A stretch of 34,218 bases of DNA from an uncultured Eubacteriaceae bacterium. GTDB lineage: Bacteria > Bacillota > Clostridia > Lachnospirales > CAG-274. Position 1 is the first letter of the stretch. Each line of letters begins with the position of its first letter. The DNA is taken from positions 1-34,218 of the forward strand of contig CALIRN010000327.1 of the NCBI GenBank assembly GCA_938042265.1, given 5' to 3'. Below the pieces are notes generated by a model. It saw only the letters and a program-made list of their open reading frames with translations. It made no database searches and was not told the DNA's origin. Shown here piece by piece: positions 6,307 to 14,953 of this stretch. The position numbers and the translations under genes were made by a program.

Positions 6307-8640
6307 ATGAATTGCGAAATTTTATCCCCTGCAGGTTCTTCTCAAAGTGTTATAGCTGCAGTCAACAGCGGCTGTGACGCAATATATATCGGCGGCAGCG
6401 CTTTTAATGCACGCCGCTTTGCAGACAGCCCCTCCGATGATGACCTGAAGGAAATAATCAGGCAGTGTCATTTAAGAGGGGTTAAGGTGCATATTACATT
6501 AAACACGCTTTATAAGGAAAATGAACTGAATGATGTGCTTGCCTTTGCCTCAAAGATGTATTCATACGGTGCCGATGCCTATATAATACAGGATTTGGGC
6601 TTTTTTTCGCTTGTAAAAAAGTATTTCCCACATATTGCACCTCATGCAAGCACGCAGATGACGACTCACAGCCTTGCCCAAGCCGCAGCTCTTAAGGAGC
6701 TAGGCTTTAAGAGGATTGTGCTGAGTCGCGAGCTTTCCCTTAAGGAAATTAAGGAAATCACAGGACAGCTTGCTGCCGAAACAGAATGCTTTGTACACGG
6801 CGCTCTTTGTGTCTCCTATTCAGGCCGCTGCCTTATGAGCAGTATGATTGGAGGCAGAAGCGGCAACAGAGGAAGCTGTGCCCAAACCTGCCGTATGGAA
6901 TACCGCCTTATAAGCAATGGTAAACAGTATTCAAGCGGTTATCTGCTTTCTCCAAAGGATAACTGTATGATTAATCACACAGAGGATTTACTTGACGCAG
7001 GCATAACCTCATGGAAGATTGAAGGTCGTATGAAATCTCCCGAATATGTGGCACTGGTTACATCACTTTACCGCAGTTATGCAGATAATCCCTCTAAGGT
7101 TGCCCAAGAGGATATAAAAAGGCTTACGCAGATATTCAATCGGGGCGGAGAACTGAGTACGGGCTACTATTATTCCCATTCAGGACAAAATATGCTCAGC
7201 GCATCACCCAAAAGCACCGGCATATATATAGGGCAAATTACCTCCGTAAACGGCAAAATCTGTACAATTAAGCTGACAGAGCCCGTAAACTGCGGTGACG
7301 GCATTGAGATATGGACAAAGGGCGAGCATACAGGTACAAATATTTCAAAACAGGCAAAGGCAGGAGAAAGCATAACACTTAATGTTAACGGCAGGGTTCA
7401 TAAAGGGGACAAGGTTTACAAGTCATATGATAAGACGCTTATTGACAGCCTGAAAAACACATATAGTACCTATACAAGGCGCAGCAGAGTAAAGGCCGAA
7501 TTGAAAGCGGAAATCGGCTCGCCTATGGTATTAAGGCTTACCTCTGCCGAGGGCGTAAGCATAGAATGTCAGGGTACTGTTCCCGAGCCTGCGCAGAATA
7601 ATCCCATGAAGTATGAGGATTTAATCGGTCAGCTGGGCAAAACAGGCAACACACCCTTTATACTTGATTTTGAACCTGGCAAATGCCGTGAGCTTTATGT
7701 CCCTCTATCCGCCCTTAAGGAGCTTAAGCGGAAGGCTTGCAGCAGTCTTGCAGATGCCATTACGGCACATTATACAAGAAAAACAGAGTATAAGCCTTAC
7801 AAATCCGTAATAACGCCAAAGTCAGAGAAAGCAAGGCTTAGTATACAGGTATACAACAACTCTCAGCTCGATACCGCTGTTGATACTAAGGATATTGATA
7901 TTTACTGTGAATTAGACGAATACAGTGTAAAAAACGCTCCTCTTCTCATTAAGCGTGCACATAAAAACAACTCAAAGCTGTACTTTGCTCTGCCTGTAAT
8001 TGAAAAATCCGATACTCATATCATAGTAACGGAATATATAAAAGAGCTTGAAAACACGGAGCTTGACGGCTATCTTGTACGTAATCTTTCACAGATAGAT
8101 ACCTGCAAGGACCTTATTGCCGACTACACCCTTAATACCTTTAACAGTGCTTCACTTTCACTTTTAAAGAAAAAATTCAGGCGTGTAACTCTTTCACCTG
8201 AGCTTAACCTAAAGGAGCTTATGCCTTTATGCGGTCAGGGGACGGAAACGGTCGTTTATGGCAGACTGCCTCTTATGACAACCCAGCAGTGCCCTGTAGG
8301 AGTTCATATGGCAAAAAAATCCGCCGCTAAATATTGTAAGCTTAAAGGCACACATCCCGATTGCATATTAAAGGACAGGAAAAATGCCGAATTTCCCGTA
8401 ATTACCCTATGTGACAGCTGCGTAGCGCTTATTATAAACAGTGCACCTATTTATACAGTCGATAAATGGGAGGATATAGCCGCCTTGGGCTGTGAAAATG
8501 TCAGACTTGTCTTTACAACGGAAAACAAAAACGAAATGTGCGGTTTAATAAACCAATACAAAGCTCTTTTAAAGGGCAGCGGAGAAAAAATAAAACGTAA
8601 AAATGTCACAGGCGGTCATTTTTACAGGGGAGTATTGTAG
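6307..8640 (+). CDS. Peptidase U32 family protein (RlhA/YegQ-like) with C-terminal extension
   Basis: A 777-aa U32-family protein. The N-terminal TIM-barrel part begins with CEILSPAGSSQSVIAAVNSG and GCDAIYIGGSAFNARRFA. The family signature lies near residues 160-200: ECFVHGALCVSYSGRCLMSS, then GGRSGNRGSCAQTCRMEY, supplying the cysteines that in characterised members bind an iron-sulfur cluster. The length and the region after about residue 390 fit the form with a collagenase-like/DUF3656 domain. Characterised relatives (RlhA, TrhP, UbiU/V) are RNA or quinone hydroxylation factors rather than proteases, so an rRNA or tRNA hydroxylation role is as likely as proteolysis. A second cysteine-rich part near the end (QQCPVGVHM, CDSCVALIIN) is also present. 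It starts 11 bp behind zapA with an AAGGTGAT site and is surely co-transcribed with it. Confidence 0.88.
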   Translation: MNCEILSPAGSSQSVIAAVNSGCDAIYIGGSAFNARRFADSPSDDDLKEIIRQCHLRGVKVHITLNTLYKENELNDVLAFASKMYSYGADAYIIQDLGFFSLVKKYFPHIAPHASTQMTTHSLAQAAALKELGFKRIVLSRELSLKEIKEITGQLAAETECFVHGALCVSYSGRCLMSSMIGGRSGNRGSCAQTCRMEYRLISNGKQYSSGYLLSPKDNCMINHTEDLLDAGITSWKIEGRMKSPEYVALVTSLYRSYADNPSKVAQEDIKRLTQIFNRGGELSTGYYYSHSGQNMLSASPKSTGIYIGQITSVNGKICTIKLTEPVNCGDGIEIWTKGEHTGTNISKQAKAGESITLNVNGRVHKGDKVYKSYDKTLIDSLKNTYSTYTRRSRVKAELKAEIGSPMVLRLTSAEGVSIECQGTVPEPAQNNPMKYEDLIGQLGKTGNTPFILDFEPGKCRELYVPLSALKELKRKACSSLADAITAHYTRKTEYKPYKSVITPKSEKARLSIQVYNNSQLDTAVDTKDIDIYCELDEYSVKNAPLLIKRAHKNNSKLYFALPVIEKSDTHIIVTEYIKELENTELDGYLVRNLSQIDTCKDLIADYTLNTFNSASLSLLKKKFRRVTLSPELNLKELMPLCGQGTETVVYGRLPLMTTQQCPVGVHMAKKSAAKYCKLKGTHPDCILKDRKNAEFPVITLCDSCVALIINSAPIYTVDKWEDIAALGCENVRLVFTTENKNEMCGLINQYKALLKGSGEKIKRKNVTGGHFYRGVL

Positions 8641-8650
8641 AGGTGATAAT

Positions 8651-10051
8651 ATGCTGGAAATTTTTATACTGCTTTCAAAATATCTGTTTATAATTTATAT
8701 GTTTTTATTTCTGTTAAGCGGCTTCTGCATAAATCTGTCAAAAGAGGGCGCAGGGCTTAATGAGCTGTTTTTTGCAACCATACAGCGTGTTATGATTGTT
8801 ATGTTTCATATAACAGCCTTTGCTATACTGGTGCTTAACGATAAGGAGACAACTGCTGTTACTCTGGTTTTCGGCTGCTGCACACTGCTTTATATACTGA
8901 TATCGAACCTGCTGCTCAGTAAAATTTACAAAAACAGCAGTACCGTACTATATAACGGTATATTCTTTTTGGCAGACATTGGTATTGTAATGCTTACAAG
9001 GCTTGATAATGAGCTTGCAACAAAACAGTTTATGTGGTGTATTTTGGGACTGCTTGCACTGCTTATTCTGCCACCCATATTAAATGCGCTGCCCCGTCTT
9101 GACAGCTTTAAGGTACTGTACGGTGCTTTTGCAATAATTATGCTGGTATCCACATTGGCATTCGGTACAAGTCTTTACGGCTCTACAAACTGGATTTCAA
9201 TAGGTCCCATAGCCTTTCAGCCCTCAGAGGTGGTAAAGCTGCTGTTTGTATTTTTTCTGGCATCTGCCCTGGCTCAAAAGCCTGATATGCGTCAGCTTTT
9301 GCCTCCTGCCATTGTCAGTGCGGTAATTATACTCTGCCTTGTGGGGCAGAAGGACTTAGGCTCTGCTCTTATATTTGCAATGACCTTTCTTGTGGTACTG
9401 TATATTGCCACCTCAAACAGTCTGCTGCTTGTATTCGGGCTTGCCGTAGGCTCAGCCGCCGCATTTTTAGGCTATCTTATATTCCCTCATGTACAGACAA
9501 GGGTAAATGTATGGCTTGATCCTTGGGCAGATGTTGAACACGGCGGCTATCAGATAGCCCAGTCATTATTTGCAATAGGCTCCTACGGCTTATGGGGCAG
9601 CGGTTTTACAAGAGGCTATGCAACCTATATTCCCGTTGTGGAGCGTGACTTTATATTTTCGGCTGTCTGCGAGGAGTTTGGTGTGCTTTTCGGTATAGGG
9701 CTTATATTGGTATTTGTAATGATATTTCTTGAAGGTGTACGTGCCGCCCTTTACAGCAGAAGCCGTTATCTTACCCTGCTAAGTGCAGGCTTAACCTCAC
9801 TGCTGACCTTCCAGACCTTTCTGATAATAGGCGGCGATATTAAATTTGTACCTCTTACAGGTGTAACTCTGCCCTTTGTAAGCTATGGCGGTACATCAAT
9901 TACCATAAGCTTTGTAATTATATCCATAATACAATGGATATATATGCGCAACAATATATATAAAGAGGATAAAGCCCCTGAGGAATATACCCCTGCGCTT
10001 GTGGATGAGTCTGCTCCTCCGCGCCGCAGAAGAAGGAGACGTGTACAATGA
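8651..10051 (+). CDS. FtsW/RodA/SpoVE-family peptidoglycan polymerase
   Basis: A 466-aa polytopic membrane protein of the SEDS family, which polymerises lipid II into glycan strands together with a class B PBP. Family motifs are NWISIGPIAFQPSEVVKLLF, LVGQKDLGSALIFAMTFLVV, GSGFTRGYATYIPVVERDFI, and near the end FVPLTGVTLPFVSYGGTSI. At least ten hydrophobic segments are seen. About the first 100 residues add extra membrane segments beyond the core. The tail is cytoplasmic and very basic (RRRRRRRVQ). I start at the ATG behind AGAGGTGAT, 10 bp after the U32 stop, rather than at an earlier ATG inside that gene. Its stop overlaps the PBP start (ATGA). The pairing with a PBP makes the pair a cognate polymerase/transpeptidase; FtsW versus RodA cannot be settled, though the zapA neighbour favours division. 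Confidence 0.9.
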   Translation: MLEIFILLSKYLFIIYMFLFLLSGFCINLSKEGAGLNELFFATIQRVMIVMFHITAFAILVLNDKETTAVTLVFGCCTLLYILISNLLLSKIYKNSSTVLYNGIFFLADIGIVMLTRLDNELATKQFMWCILGLLALLILPPILNALPRLDSFKVLYGAFAIIMLVSTLAFGTSLYGSTNWISIGPIAFQPSEVVKLLFVFFLASALAQKPDMRQLLPPAIVSAVIILCLVGQKDLGSALIFAMTFLVVLYIATSNSLLLVFGLAVGSAAAFLGYLIFPHVQTRVNVWLDPWADVEHGGYQIAQSLFAIGSYGLWGSGFTRGYATYIPVVERDFIFSAVCEEFGVLFGIGLILVFVMIFLEGVRAALYSRSRYLTLLSAGLTSLLTFQTFLIIGGDIKFVPLTGVTLPFVSYGGTSITISFVIISIIQWIYMRNNIYKEDKAPEEYTPALVDESAPPRRRRRRRVQ

Positions 10052-11529
10052 AAAAAACAATTAAAAAGGTGTTCTGGATATACACCCTGCTGTTTGTTCT
10101 GCTTATAGGCTATCTGTGCAGAGTATCCCTTGCAGACAGCAGCCAATATATTACAAACTCCTATAATCCCAGATTAAACAGGGCTTCAGAATATATAAAA
10201 CGTGGAGATATACTGGACATAAACGGGCAGGTACTTGCCTACTCCCAAAGAGATGAAAACGGAGTTTACCACAGATATTACAACGAGTCAAACATTTTCT
10301 CCAACATAACCGGCTATACGTCAAAGGGCAAGACAGGTGTTGAGGCAAAATACAACTTTATGCTTGAAACCGTCAGCTCGGAGCTTATGCAGCGTATAAA
10401 GGATGCCTTTGCAGGTACGGAGATCAGCGGAGATGACGTGGTGCTTACAATAGATGCCGACCTGCAGCGCCTTGCAGCAGAAAAGCTTGGCACCTCAAAA
10501 GGTGCCATTGTGGCAATGGAGCCGTCCACCGGCAGGGTACTTGCCATGGCAACTTATCCCAATTACGATGCAAACACGTTAAACGAGGATTGGGAAAACC
10601 TAAACAGTCCCGACAGTAACTCACCGCTTTTAAACAGAGCTGCACAGGGGCTTTATCCGCCGGGCTCCACATTTAAAATACTTACAGCCTCCGCCGCCTT
10701 GGCAGAGGACCCTGATTATATTAATTACAGTATGGTATGTGAGGGAGAAAAAAGGTTTAACAGCTCTACACGTATCCGTTGCTATGATTCAAAAGCACAT
10801 GGTCACGAGGATATGACAAAGGCATTTGCCAAGTCCTGCAACACCTATTTTTCAACCGTAGGCACAATGCTCGGCATTGAAAAGCTTAACAGTACGGCAT
10901 ACACCTTTAAATTTAATCAGGTTTTGGAATTTCCACTAGAGTACTCAAAAAGCTCCTTTTCCCTGCCTTTGGACTCAAGCCTTTCGGCAGTTGTGGAGAC
11001 CTCAATCGGACAGGGTAAAACCCTTGTTACACCTCTGCATATGGCTATGATCACCTCTGCTGTTGCAAACGGCGGTATAATGATGAAGCCATATATTGTT
11101 GACCACTCACAATCACAAAACGGAGCTCTGAAAAACCGCACCATACCCGAAAAACTGACGGAAATTATGTCTGCCAATGAGGCTGCACAAATTACCGAGC
11201 TTATGAAGAGTGTTGTAAACAACGGCACTGCTACAGATGCAGCCTTTACCATATCTGAGTCAGATTTTGCCGTATCAGGTGCCTCATTTGAGCTTACATC
11301 TCCGGGAGCCTTAGGTATACCCATGGGCAAGGTACAGGTTGCAGGCAAAACAGGTACTGCGGAGAATGCAGGCGGTGATGACCATGCATGGTTTGTTGCC
11401 TTTGCACCTGCCGATAACCCAAAAATCGCCGTTGCAATTATACTAGAAAACGCAGGACACGGCTCAAAAGCAATAAGCAGTACAAGAGATATTATGAAGT
11501 ATTATTTCACACACTGCATTTATAAATAA
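10048..11529 (+). CDS. Class B penicillin-binding protein (PbpA/FtsI type transpeptidase)
   Basis: A 493-aa single-pass membrane transpeptidase that cross-links peptidoglycan outside the membrane. A basic N terminus and one membrane helix (about 8-26) are followed by a short dimerisation region with the motif RGDILDINGQVLA near 52-64, and the transpeptidase domain. The active-site motifs are all present: S207-T-F-K210 in LYPPGSTFK, S263-C-N265, and K434-T-G436 in VAGKTGTAEN. The size is like the short PbpA proteins of Actinobacteria rather than the 650-750-aa FtsI forms, and no PASTA domain is seen. A loop of about 30 residues, rich in S, D and G, precedes the KTG motif. The start overlaps the FtsW/RodA stop by 4 bp. 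It is the last gene of the operon and is followed by a strong terminator. Confidence 0.92.
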   Translation: MKKTIKKVFWIYTLLFVLLIGYLCRVSLADSSQYITNSYNPRLNRASEYIKRGDILDINGQVLAYSQRDENGVYHRYYNESNIFSNITGYTSKGKTGVEAKYNFMLETVSSELMQRIKDAFAGTEISGDDVVLTIDADLQRLAAEKLGTSKGAIVAMEPSTGRVLAMATYPNYDANTLNEDWENLNSPDSNSPLLNRAAQGLYPPGSTFKILTASAALAEDPDYINYSMVCEGEKRFNSSTRIRCYDSKAHGHEDMTKAFAKSCNTYFSTVGTMLGIEKLNSTAYTFKFNQVLEFPLEYSKSSFSLPLDSSLSAVVETSIGQGKTLVTPLHMAMITSAVANGGIMMKPYIVDHSQSQNGALKNRTIPEKLTEIMSANEAAQITELMKSVVNNGTATDAAFTISESDFAVSGASFELTSPGALGIPMGKVQVAGKTGTAENAGGDDHAWFVAFAPADNPKIAVAIILENAGHGSKAISSTRDIMKYYFTHCIYK

Positions 11530-11543
11530 TCTGCTGCAATAAT

Positions 11544-11573
11544 AAAAGAACGTGTATTCCCACGTTCTTTTTT
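11544..11573 (+). terminator. Terminator of the zapA-U32-ftsW/rodA-PBP operon
   Basis: Perfect 11-bp stem AAAAGAACGTG/CACGTTCTTTT with a 6-nt loop and a T run, 15 bp behind the PBP stop. Confidence 0.9.
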
Positions 11574-11585
11574 AATACAAAAAAA

Positions 11586-11617
11586 CTGCTGCATGACAGT
11601 TTCCTGTCATACAGCAG
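11586..11617 (-). terminator. Terminator of the stalk-domain exported protein gene
   Basis: On the minus strand a 14-bp stem CTGCTGTATGACAG with CTGTCATGCAGCAG (one G-T pair), a GAAA tetraloop, then TTTTT. It converges with the operon terminator on the other strand. Confidence 0.9.
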
Positions 11618-11631
11618 CCTAATTTTAACAA

Positions 11632-13662
11632 TTAATCTTCAACCTTAATCTTAAAATCATATTCATCTGTATCATCTTTATCCTCACCCTGAGCAACAAC
11701 CATATAGGATACTCTGCTGCCCGCATCATCGGCATTGAACTCAAGCTCCCAGATATACTCATTATTCTTTTCTCTGTCAGGCTTTGAAACACGGTCAACC
11801 TTATCACCCGAGGCATCCTCAATCCATACCTTTTCAACCGCCTTGTTGGTATAAACCGTAACCTGAACATCGTCACCCTCATCTACGGTAGTGTCTGAAA
11901 TATCAACGGAATTAATCTCCGCCTTTTCAGCCTCATATACATCAAGGGTAAACTTTCTGCTGTCGGAGTTATCGTCATCATCATAAGCGTATGCTACATA
12001 CTCATCATCGGCATCTCCTGCAGTGATTGTAACCTTAAATTCCTTAGCGCTGCCACTTGTTGAGCCCTTTTCGGAAGATCCAAGCTCTTTACCGCCCTTG
12101 GTCTTTACAATAACCTTTTCCGCCGATTTTGTAGTTCTGATAACCAGCTTACAATCCTCGTCCTCCTCAACGTCCTTGGTTTTCTGCTCAACATTAAGCA
12201 CTACCAAATCACTTTTTGAATAGCTGTCGCCTGAAATCTTAAAGGTATCCTTTGTTTCGTTTCCATCCTCATCATAAGCGTAAACGGTAAACTTTTCGGT
12301 TTCATCTGACTCCATCTCAAAGCTTAAGGTCCACTTATATTTATTTGAATACTTCTTGCTCGTAAATGCAGTTGATGCCATTCTTTCATCATCACTATTA
12401 TATACGGAAACCTCGGTAATATCGGTACTTGTATAGATTATTACCTTAGCGTCCTCACCCTTATAAACATCCTCATCCGGTACTTCAATATCAATTATTT
12501 CAAGATCACCGTAATCCTCATCACTGTCATCATCCGGATCGGTTACCTTGACAATAACCGTCTGAGAGTCAGTTTCATAGCCGCCGTCCTCTGTGGATAG
12601 GAATACATACAGCTTAACCGTACCCTTCTTGGTCATTTTGGTCTTAACGGTAAATTCTCTTTCATCGTCATCCTCGTCATAACTGGATACAACGGCATTT
12701 TTATCACTGAAGTTATTTGTTACCTTAACTCTGTTTACCTCGTCATCGGTTTTGATAACAAGCTCAACATAATCATCAATTTCAACATTTTTACTGCTTA
12801 GCTTAATGCTTACCATATGGTCCGACTCATAGTTGCTCTGTACACCAAGCTCATCACTGCTCTTTTTAGTAGTAGTTTCGGTAGTGGTTTCCTTGGTGGT
12901 TATAGCTGCACTTGAAATCATTACGGATACCTTTCCGCTGCTTTCAAGGGACTCAATATATCCGCTGCCGCTGCCCGGATAAACATAATAGGTTTTAATA
13001 ACACTGTCGCTTTCAGTATTGGTAGGAGTAAGCTTGCATATAAAGGTACGTGTTCCATCGGTAGCCTCCGTATACTGTTTAACCTCCGAGATAACCTCCT
13101 TGGTATCTGAATCCACAAACTTGACTGCAGAAGCACCTGTTGCAGTTGCGCTTAGAGCAATTTCAGTACCCGAGGCAACAACCGTATTGGAGGCTGATAC
13201 GGATTTAATTTTAGGTGTATCGGTAGTAATGTTTACACACCTTTTTGTATCGTCCCATTCAACCTCAGCACCTATGGACTCTGCCAACATTCTGACAGGC
13301 ATAAGCGTTCTGTTGTTTTTGTTGATTGACTTTGTATCAAATCTTACCGGATTACCGTTTACATATACAATATCCGAGCGCATTGTATGTGCAATAGTAA
13401 CACCCTCACGGGTAAATGTAAGTGTTTCGGTTTTTGAGTTCCAGTCTATGGTCAGACCCAGACTTTCGGCGGTTTTTCTGATAGGTACGTATGTACGCTG
13501 GCTGAAAATCTGCGGCTGTGCATCATTACTGTCAAAAACAATCTGCTCACCGTTTAAGTAAACAGGTATAATCTCTGCGGCATATACCGCAGTAGAGCCT
13601 GAAATGCCAAAGCATCCCAACGCCATAATAATGGTCATCATAATTCCTATAATACGACGCAT
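11632..13662 (-). CDS. Exported stalk-domain protein with acidic Ig-like repeats
   Basis: A 676-aa secreted protein. Residues 1-28 form a signal peptide ending VYA. Residues 30-147 are a copper-amine-oxidase-N/stalk domain: VYLNGEQIVFDSNDAQPQIF, RTYVPIRKTAESLGLTIDWN, and a second half with NRTLMPVRMLAESIGAEVEW. This is followed by five beta-sandwich repeats of 80-95 residues, at about 152-230, 280-375, 386-478, 484-576 and 580-675, each ending in a pattern like FTVYAYDEDGNETKDTFKI. A TTKETTTETTTKK linker lies at about 255-267. The repeats are strikingly rich in Asp and Glu, suggesting calcium binding or a charged spacer at the wall. No LPXTG, SLH or dockerin is seen, so attachment is unclear. 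It has its own promoter and terminator. Function unknown beyond a surface or matrix role. Confidence 0.85.
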   Translation of the reverse strand: MRRIIGIMMTIIMALGCFGISGSTAVYAAEIIPVYLNGEQIVFDSNDAQPQIFSQRTYVPIRKTAESLGLTIDWNSKTETLTFTREGVTIAHTMRSDIVYVNGNPVRFDTKSINKNNRTLMPVRMLAESIGAEVEWDDTKRCVNITTDTPKIKSVSASNTVVASGTEIALSATATGASAVKFVDSDTKEVISEVKQYTEATDGTRTFICKLTPTNTESDSVIKTYYVYPGSGSGYIESLESSGKVSVMISSAAITTKETTTETTTKKSSDELGVQSNYESDHMVSIKLSSKNVEIDDYVELVIKTDDEVNRVKVTNNFSDKNAVVSSYDEDDDEREFTVKTKMTKKGTVKLYVFLSTEDGGYETDSQTVIVKVTDPDDDSDEDYGDLEIIDIEVPDEDVYKGEDAKVIIYTSTDITEVSVYNSDDERMASTAFTSKKYSNKYKWTLSFEMESDETEKFTVYAYDEDGNETKDTFKISGDSYSKSDLVVLNVEQKTKDVEEDEDCKLVIRTTKSAEKVIVKTKGGKELGSSEKGSTSGSAKEFKVTITAGDADDEYVAYAYDDDDNSDSRKFTLDVYEAEKAEINSVDISDTTVDEGDDVQVTVYTNKAVEKVWIEDASGDKVDRVSKPDREKNNEYIWELEFNADDAGSRVSYMVVAQGEDKDDTDEYDFKIKVED

Positions 13663-13700
13663 ATAATCATCCTCTCTCTTTTGTTTTCCCTTTTTGTTTG

Positions 13701-13729
13701 ATTATAGCATATTACATTTTGCTTATCAA
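13701..13729 (-). promoter_or_regulatory. Promoter of the stalk-domain protein gene
   Basis: TTGATA, 17 bp, TATAAT, with TGC before the -10 (extended -10). The 5' leader is about 30 nt with a GAGAGGATG site. Confidence 0.8.
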
Positions 13730-13773
13730 CGTTATAACAAAATTGTAATAATAATTTTATATTTGTAACCTGC

Positions 13774-14424
13774 TTATATTCCGTATGTTCTCCTATATTC
13801 CTTCATAGCTTCAAGATACTGTCTGCCCTCGATTGTACCGTCCTCAATACACTCAATAATATCGCATACGGTTACAATAGGATATACCTTAATGCCAAAT
13901 TCGTCGTTAACCTCCTGTACGGCGCTCTTTTCACCCTTGCCCTTTTCCATTCTGTCAACGGAGATAATAACAGCCTTTACATCAACATTTGCAGCATTCT
14001 TAAGGATAGGCATGGTCTCCCTAATAGCCGTACCTGCGGTAATAACATCCTCGATAACAGCAACCCTGTCACCGTCCTGCAGCTTGTGTCCAACAAGTAT
14101 ACCGCCCTCACCGTGATCCTTTGCTTCCTTTCTGTTAAAACAGTAGTTTACACTTTTACCGGTACTGTTATAAAGCGCCGTTGCAGCAGCCACCGCAAGA
14201 GGTATACCCTTATATGCAGGTCCGAAAAACACATCTGCATCAATCTTATTCTCCTCAATGCACTGTGCATAAAACCCTCCCAGCTTTGCAATATGCTCGC
14301 CTGTCCTGTAGTTGCCTGTATTGATAAAGTAAGGCGCCTTTCTGCCGCTTTTAAGAGTAAACTCTCCAAAGTTAAGCAAACCTGCCTCACACATAAACTT
14401 AATAAATTCCTTCTTATAGCTCAT
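13774..14424 (-). CDS. pyrE: Orotate phosphoribosyltransferase
   Basis: A 216-aa enzyme that joins orotate and PRPP to form orotidine 5'-phosphate, the fifth step of pyrimidine synthesis. Typical segments are FGEFTLKSGRKAPYFINTGN (orotate-side loop), FFGPAYKGIPLAVAAATAL, the mobile loop NRKEAKDHGEGGILVG with its catalytic lysine, and the PRPP-binding motif RVAVIEDVITAGTAIRE. I start at the ATG behind GGAGG (5 nt spacing); an upstream in-frame GTG overlaps that site. It stands alone here with its own promoter. No other pyr gene is in the window, and no PyrR-type attenuator is seen in its short leader. A 15-bp imperfect palindrome, TAAGGCATTGCCTTA, lies between the promoter and the ribosome site and could be an operator. 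Confidence 0.95.
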   Translation of the reverse strand: MSYKKEFIKFMCEAGLLNFGEFTLKSGRKAPYFINTGNYRTGEHIAKLGGFYAQCIEENKIDADVFFGPAYKGIPLAVAAATALYNSTGKSVNYCFNRKEAKDHGEGGILVGHKLQDGDRVAVIEDVITAGTAIRETMPILKNAANVDVKAVIISVDRMEKGKGEKSAVQEVNDEFGIKVYPIVTVCDIIECIEDGTIEGRQYLEAMKEYRRTYGI

Positions 14425-14467
14425 AATAACCTCCACAAATAATTATTTAAGGCATTGCCTTATGCTT

Positions 14468-14496
14468 ATTTTATCACAGCTTTTATTTAATTACAA
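14468..14496 (-). promoter_or_regulatory. Predicted pyrE promoter
   Basis: TTGTAA, 17 bp, TAAAAT. The leader is about 35 nt and contains the TAAGGCATTGCCTTA palindrome. Confidence 0.6.
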
Positions 14497-14541
14497 TCAC
14501 TTTTAAGGTGGTTTGAAAATTTAAAATATTAATAATTTGTC

Positions 14542-14571
14542 TTGAAAACAGTTATTTTATTTTGCTATAAT
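14542..14571 (+). promoter_or_regulatory. Strong promoter driving the small hydrophobic peptide
   Basis: TTGAAA, 18 bp, TATAAT with a TGC extended -10. It points at a stretch where only a 20-codon frame follows, with a leader of about 78 nt. Confidence 0.75.
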
Positions 14572-14631
14572 GGCTTTATAAATTGATATAAGGATAGGCT
14601 GCTATTTTCCTATATCTGCCTCTGCCCTCTA

Positions 14632-14661
14632 GTACATAAGGAGGGTGATGCCCTTATGTGC
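14632..14661 (+). promoter_or_regulatory. Hairpin that sequesters the ribosome site and start codon of the small peptide
   Basis: GTACATAAGG (14632-14641) pairs with CCTTATGTGC (14652-14661) over 10 bp with a single G-U pair, around a 10-nt loop. The AAGGAGGG site spans the 5' arm and loop, and the ATG lies in the 3' arm, so the unprocessed mRNA should translate poorly. This is a common feature of type I toxin mRNAs. Confidence 0.65.
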
Positions 14662-14718
14662 ATAATGAAAGTTTTAACATTATTGCTTGTAATTTTTGCA
14701 GCACTGTCTTACATATAA
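14656..14718 (+). CDS. 20-aa hydrophobic peptide, candidate type I toxin
   Basis: A 20-codon frame whose product is one short membrane segment: M-C-I-M-K then VLTLLLVIFAALSYI. In composition and size it resembles Ibs-type and other very small membrane toxins of type I toxin-antitoxin systems, but no homology can be claimed by eye. A second in-frame ATG at 14665 would give 17 aa. Support for it being real: a strong dedicated promoter, a GGAGGGTGATG ribosome site close to that seen before Firmicutes holin-like toxins, a structure masking that site, a 16-bp terminator just downstream, and a possible convergent antisense RNA. It lies between pyrE and an EamA transporter, both of which have their own promoters. 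The alternative is that the locus is a small regulatory RNA with a chance frame. Confidence 0.55.
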   Translation: MCIMKVLTLLLVIFAALSYI

Positions 14719-14721
14719 GAC

Positions 14722-14823
14722 AATAAAAAGAAATAAGCATCCTTCACGGCTCAAGGTGAAGATGCTTATTTCATAAGTAATTTTTTACTGATGGCAACCG
14801 TAAATTGCTCCAATAACCTGATA
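14722..14823 (-). ncRNA. Candidate antisense RNA to the small peptide mRNA
   Basis: A minus-strand TATAAT at 14829-14834 (poor -35, about TTTATT at 14852-14857) could start an RNA of about 100 nt that ends at the hairpin 14731-14771, followed on this strand by TTTCTTTTTATT. It would overlap only the 3' end of the peptide mRNA, the layout known for TxpA/RatA-like pairs. No gene lies in this stretch on either strand. Direct evidence for transcription is lacking. Confidence 0.4.
14731..14771. terminator. Bidirectional terminator at the small peptide locus
   Basis: AAATAAGCAT pairs with ATGCTTATTT and CTTCAC with GTGAAG, 16 bp with one bulged C and an 8-nt loop. The T run is better on the minus strand than on the plus strand. 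Confidence 0.75.
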
Positions 14824-14894
14824 ACCCAATTATACACCGGATCCTTTGAAAAATAAAGCAGTCTTTTGAATTTTTCCTTATAATTTTTACCACC

Positions 14895-14923
14895 TTGTAG
14901 AATACCCCTGAATTTGTTATAAT
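14895..14923 (+). promoter_or_regulatory. Promoter of the EamA transporter gene
   Basis: TTGTAG, 17 bp, TATAAT, about 30 bp before the start codon. Confidence 0.7.
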
Positions 14924-14953
14924 AAAAATGATTTTTTATGAAAGGAGTTAATT

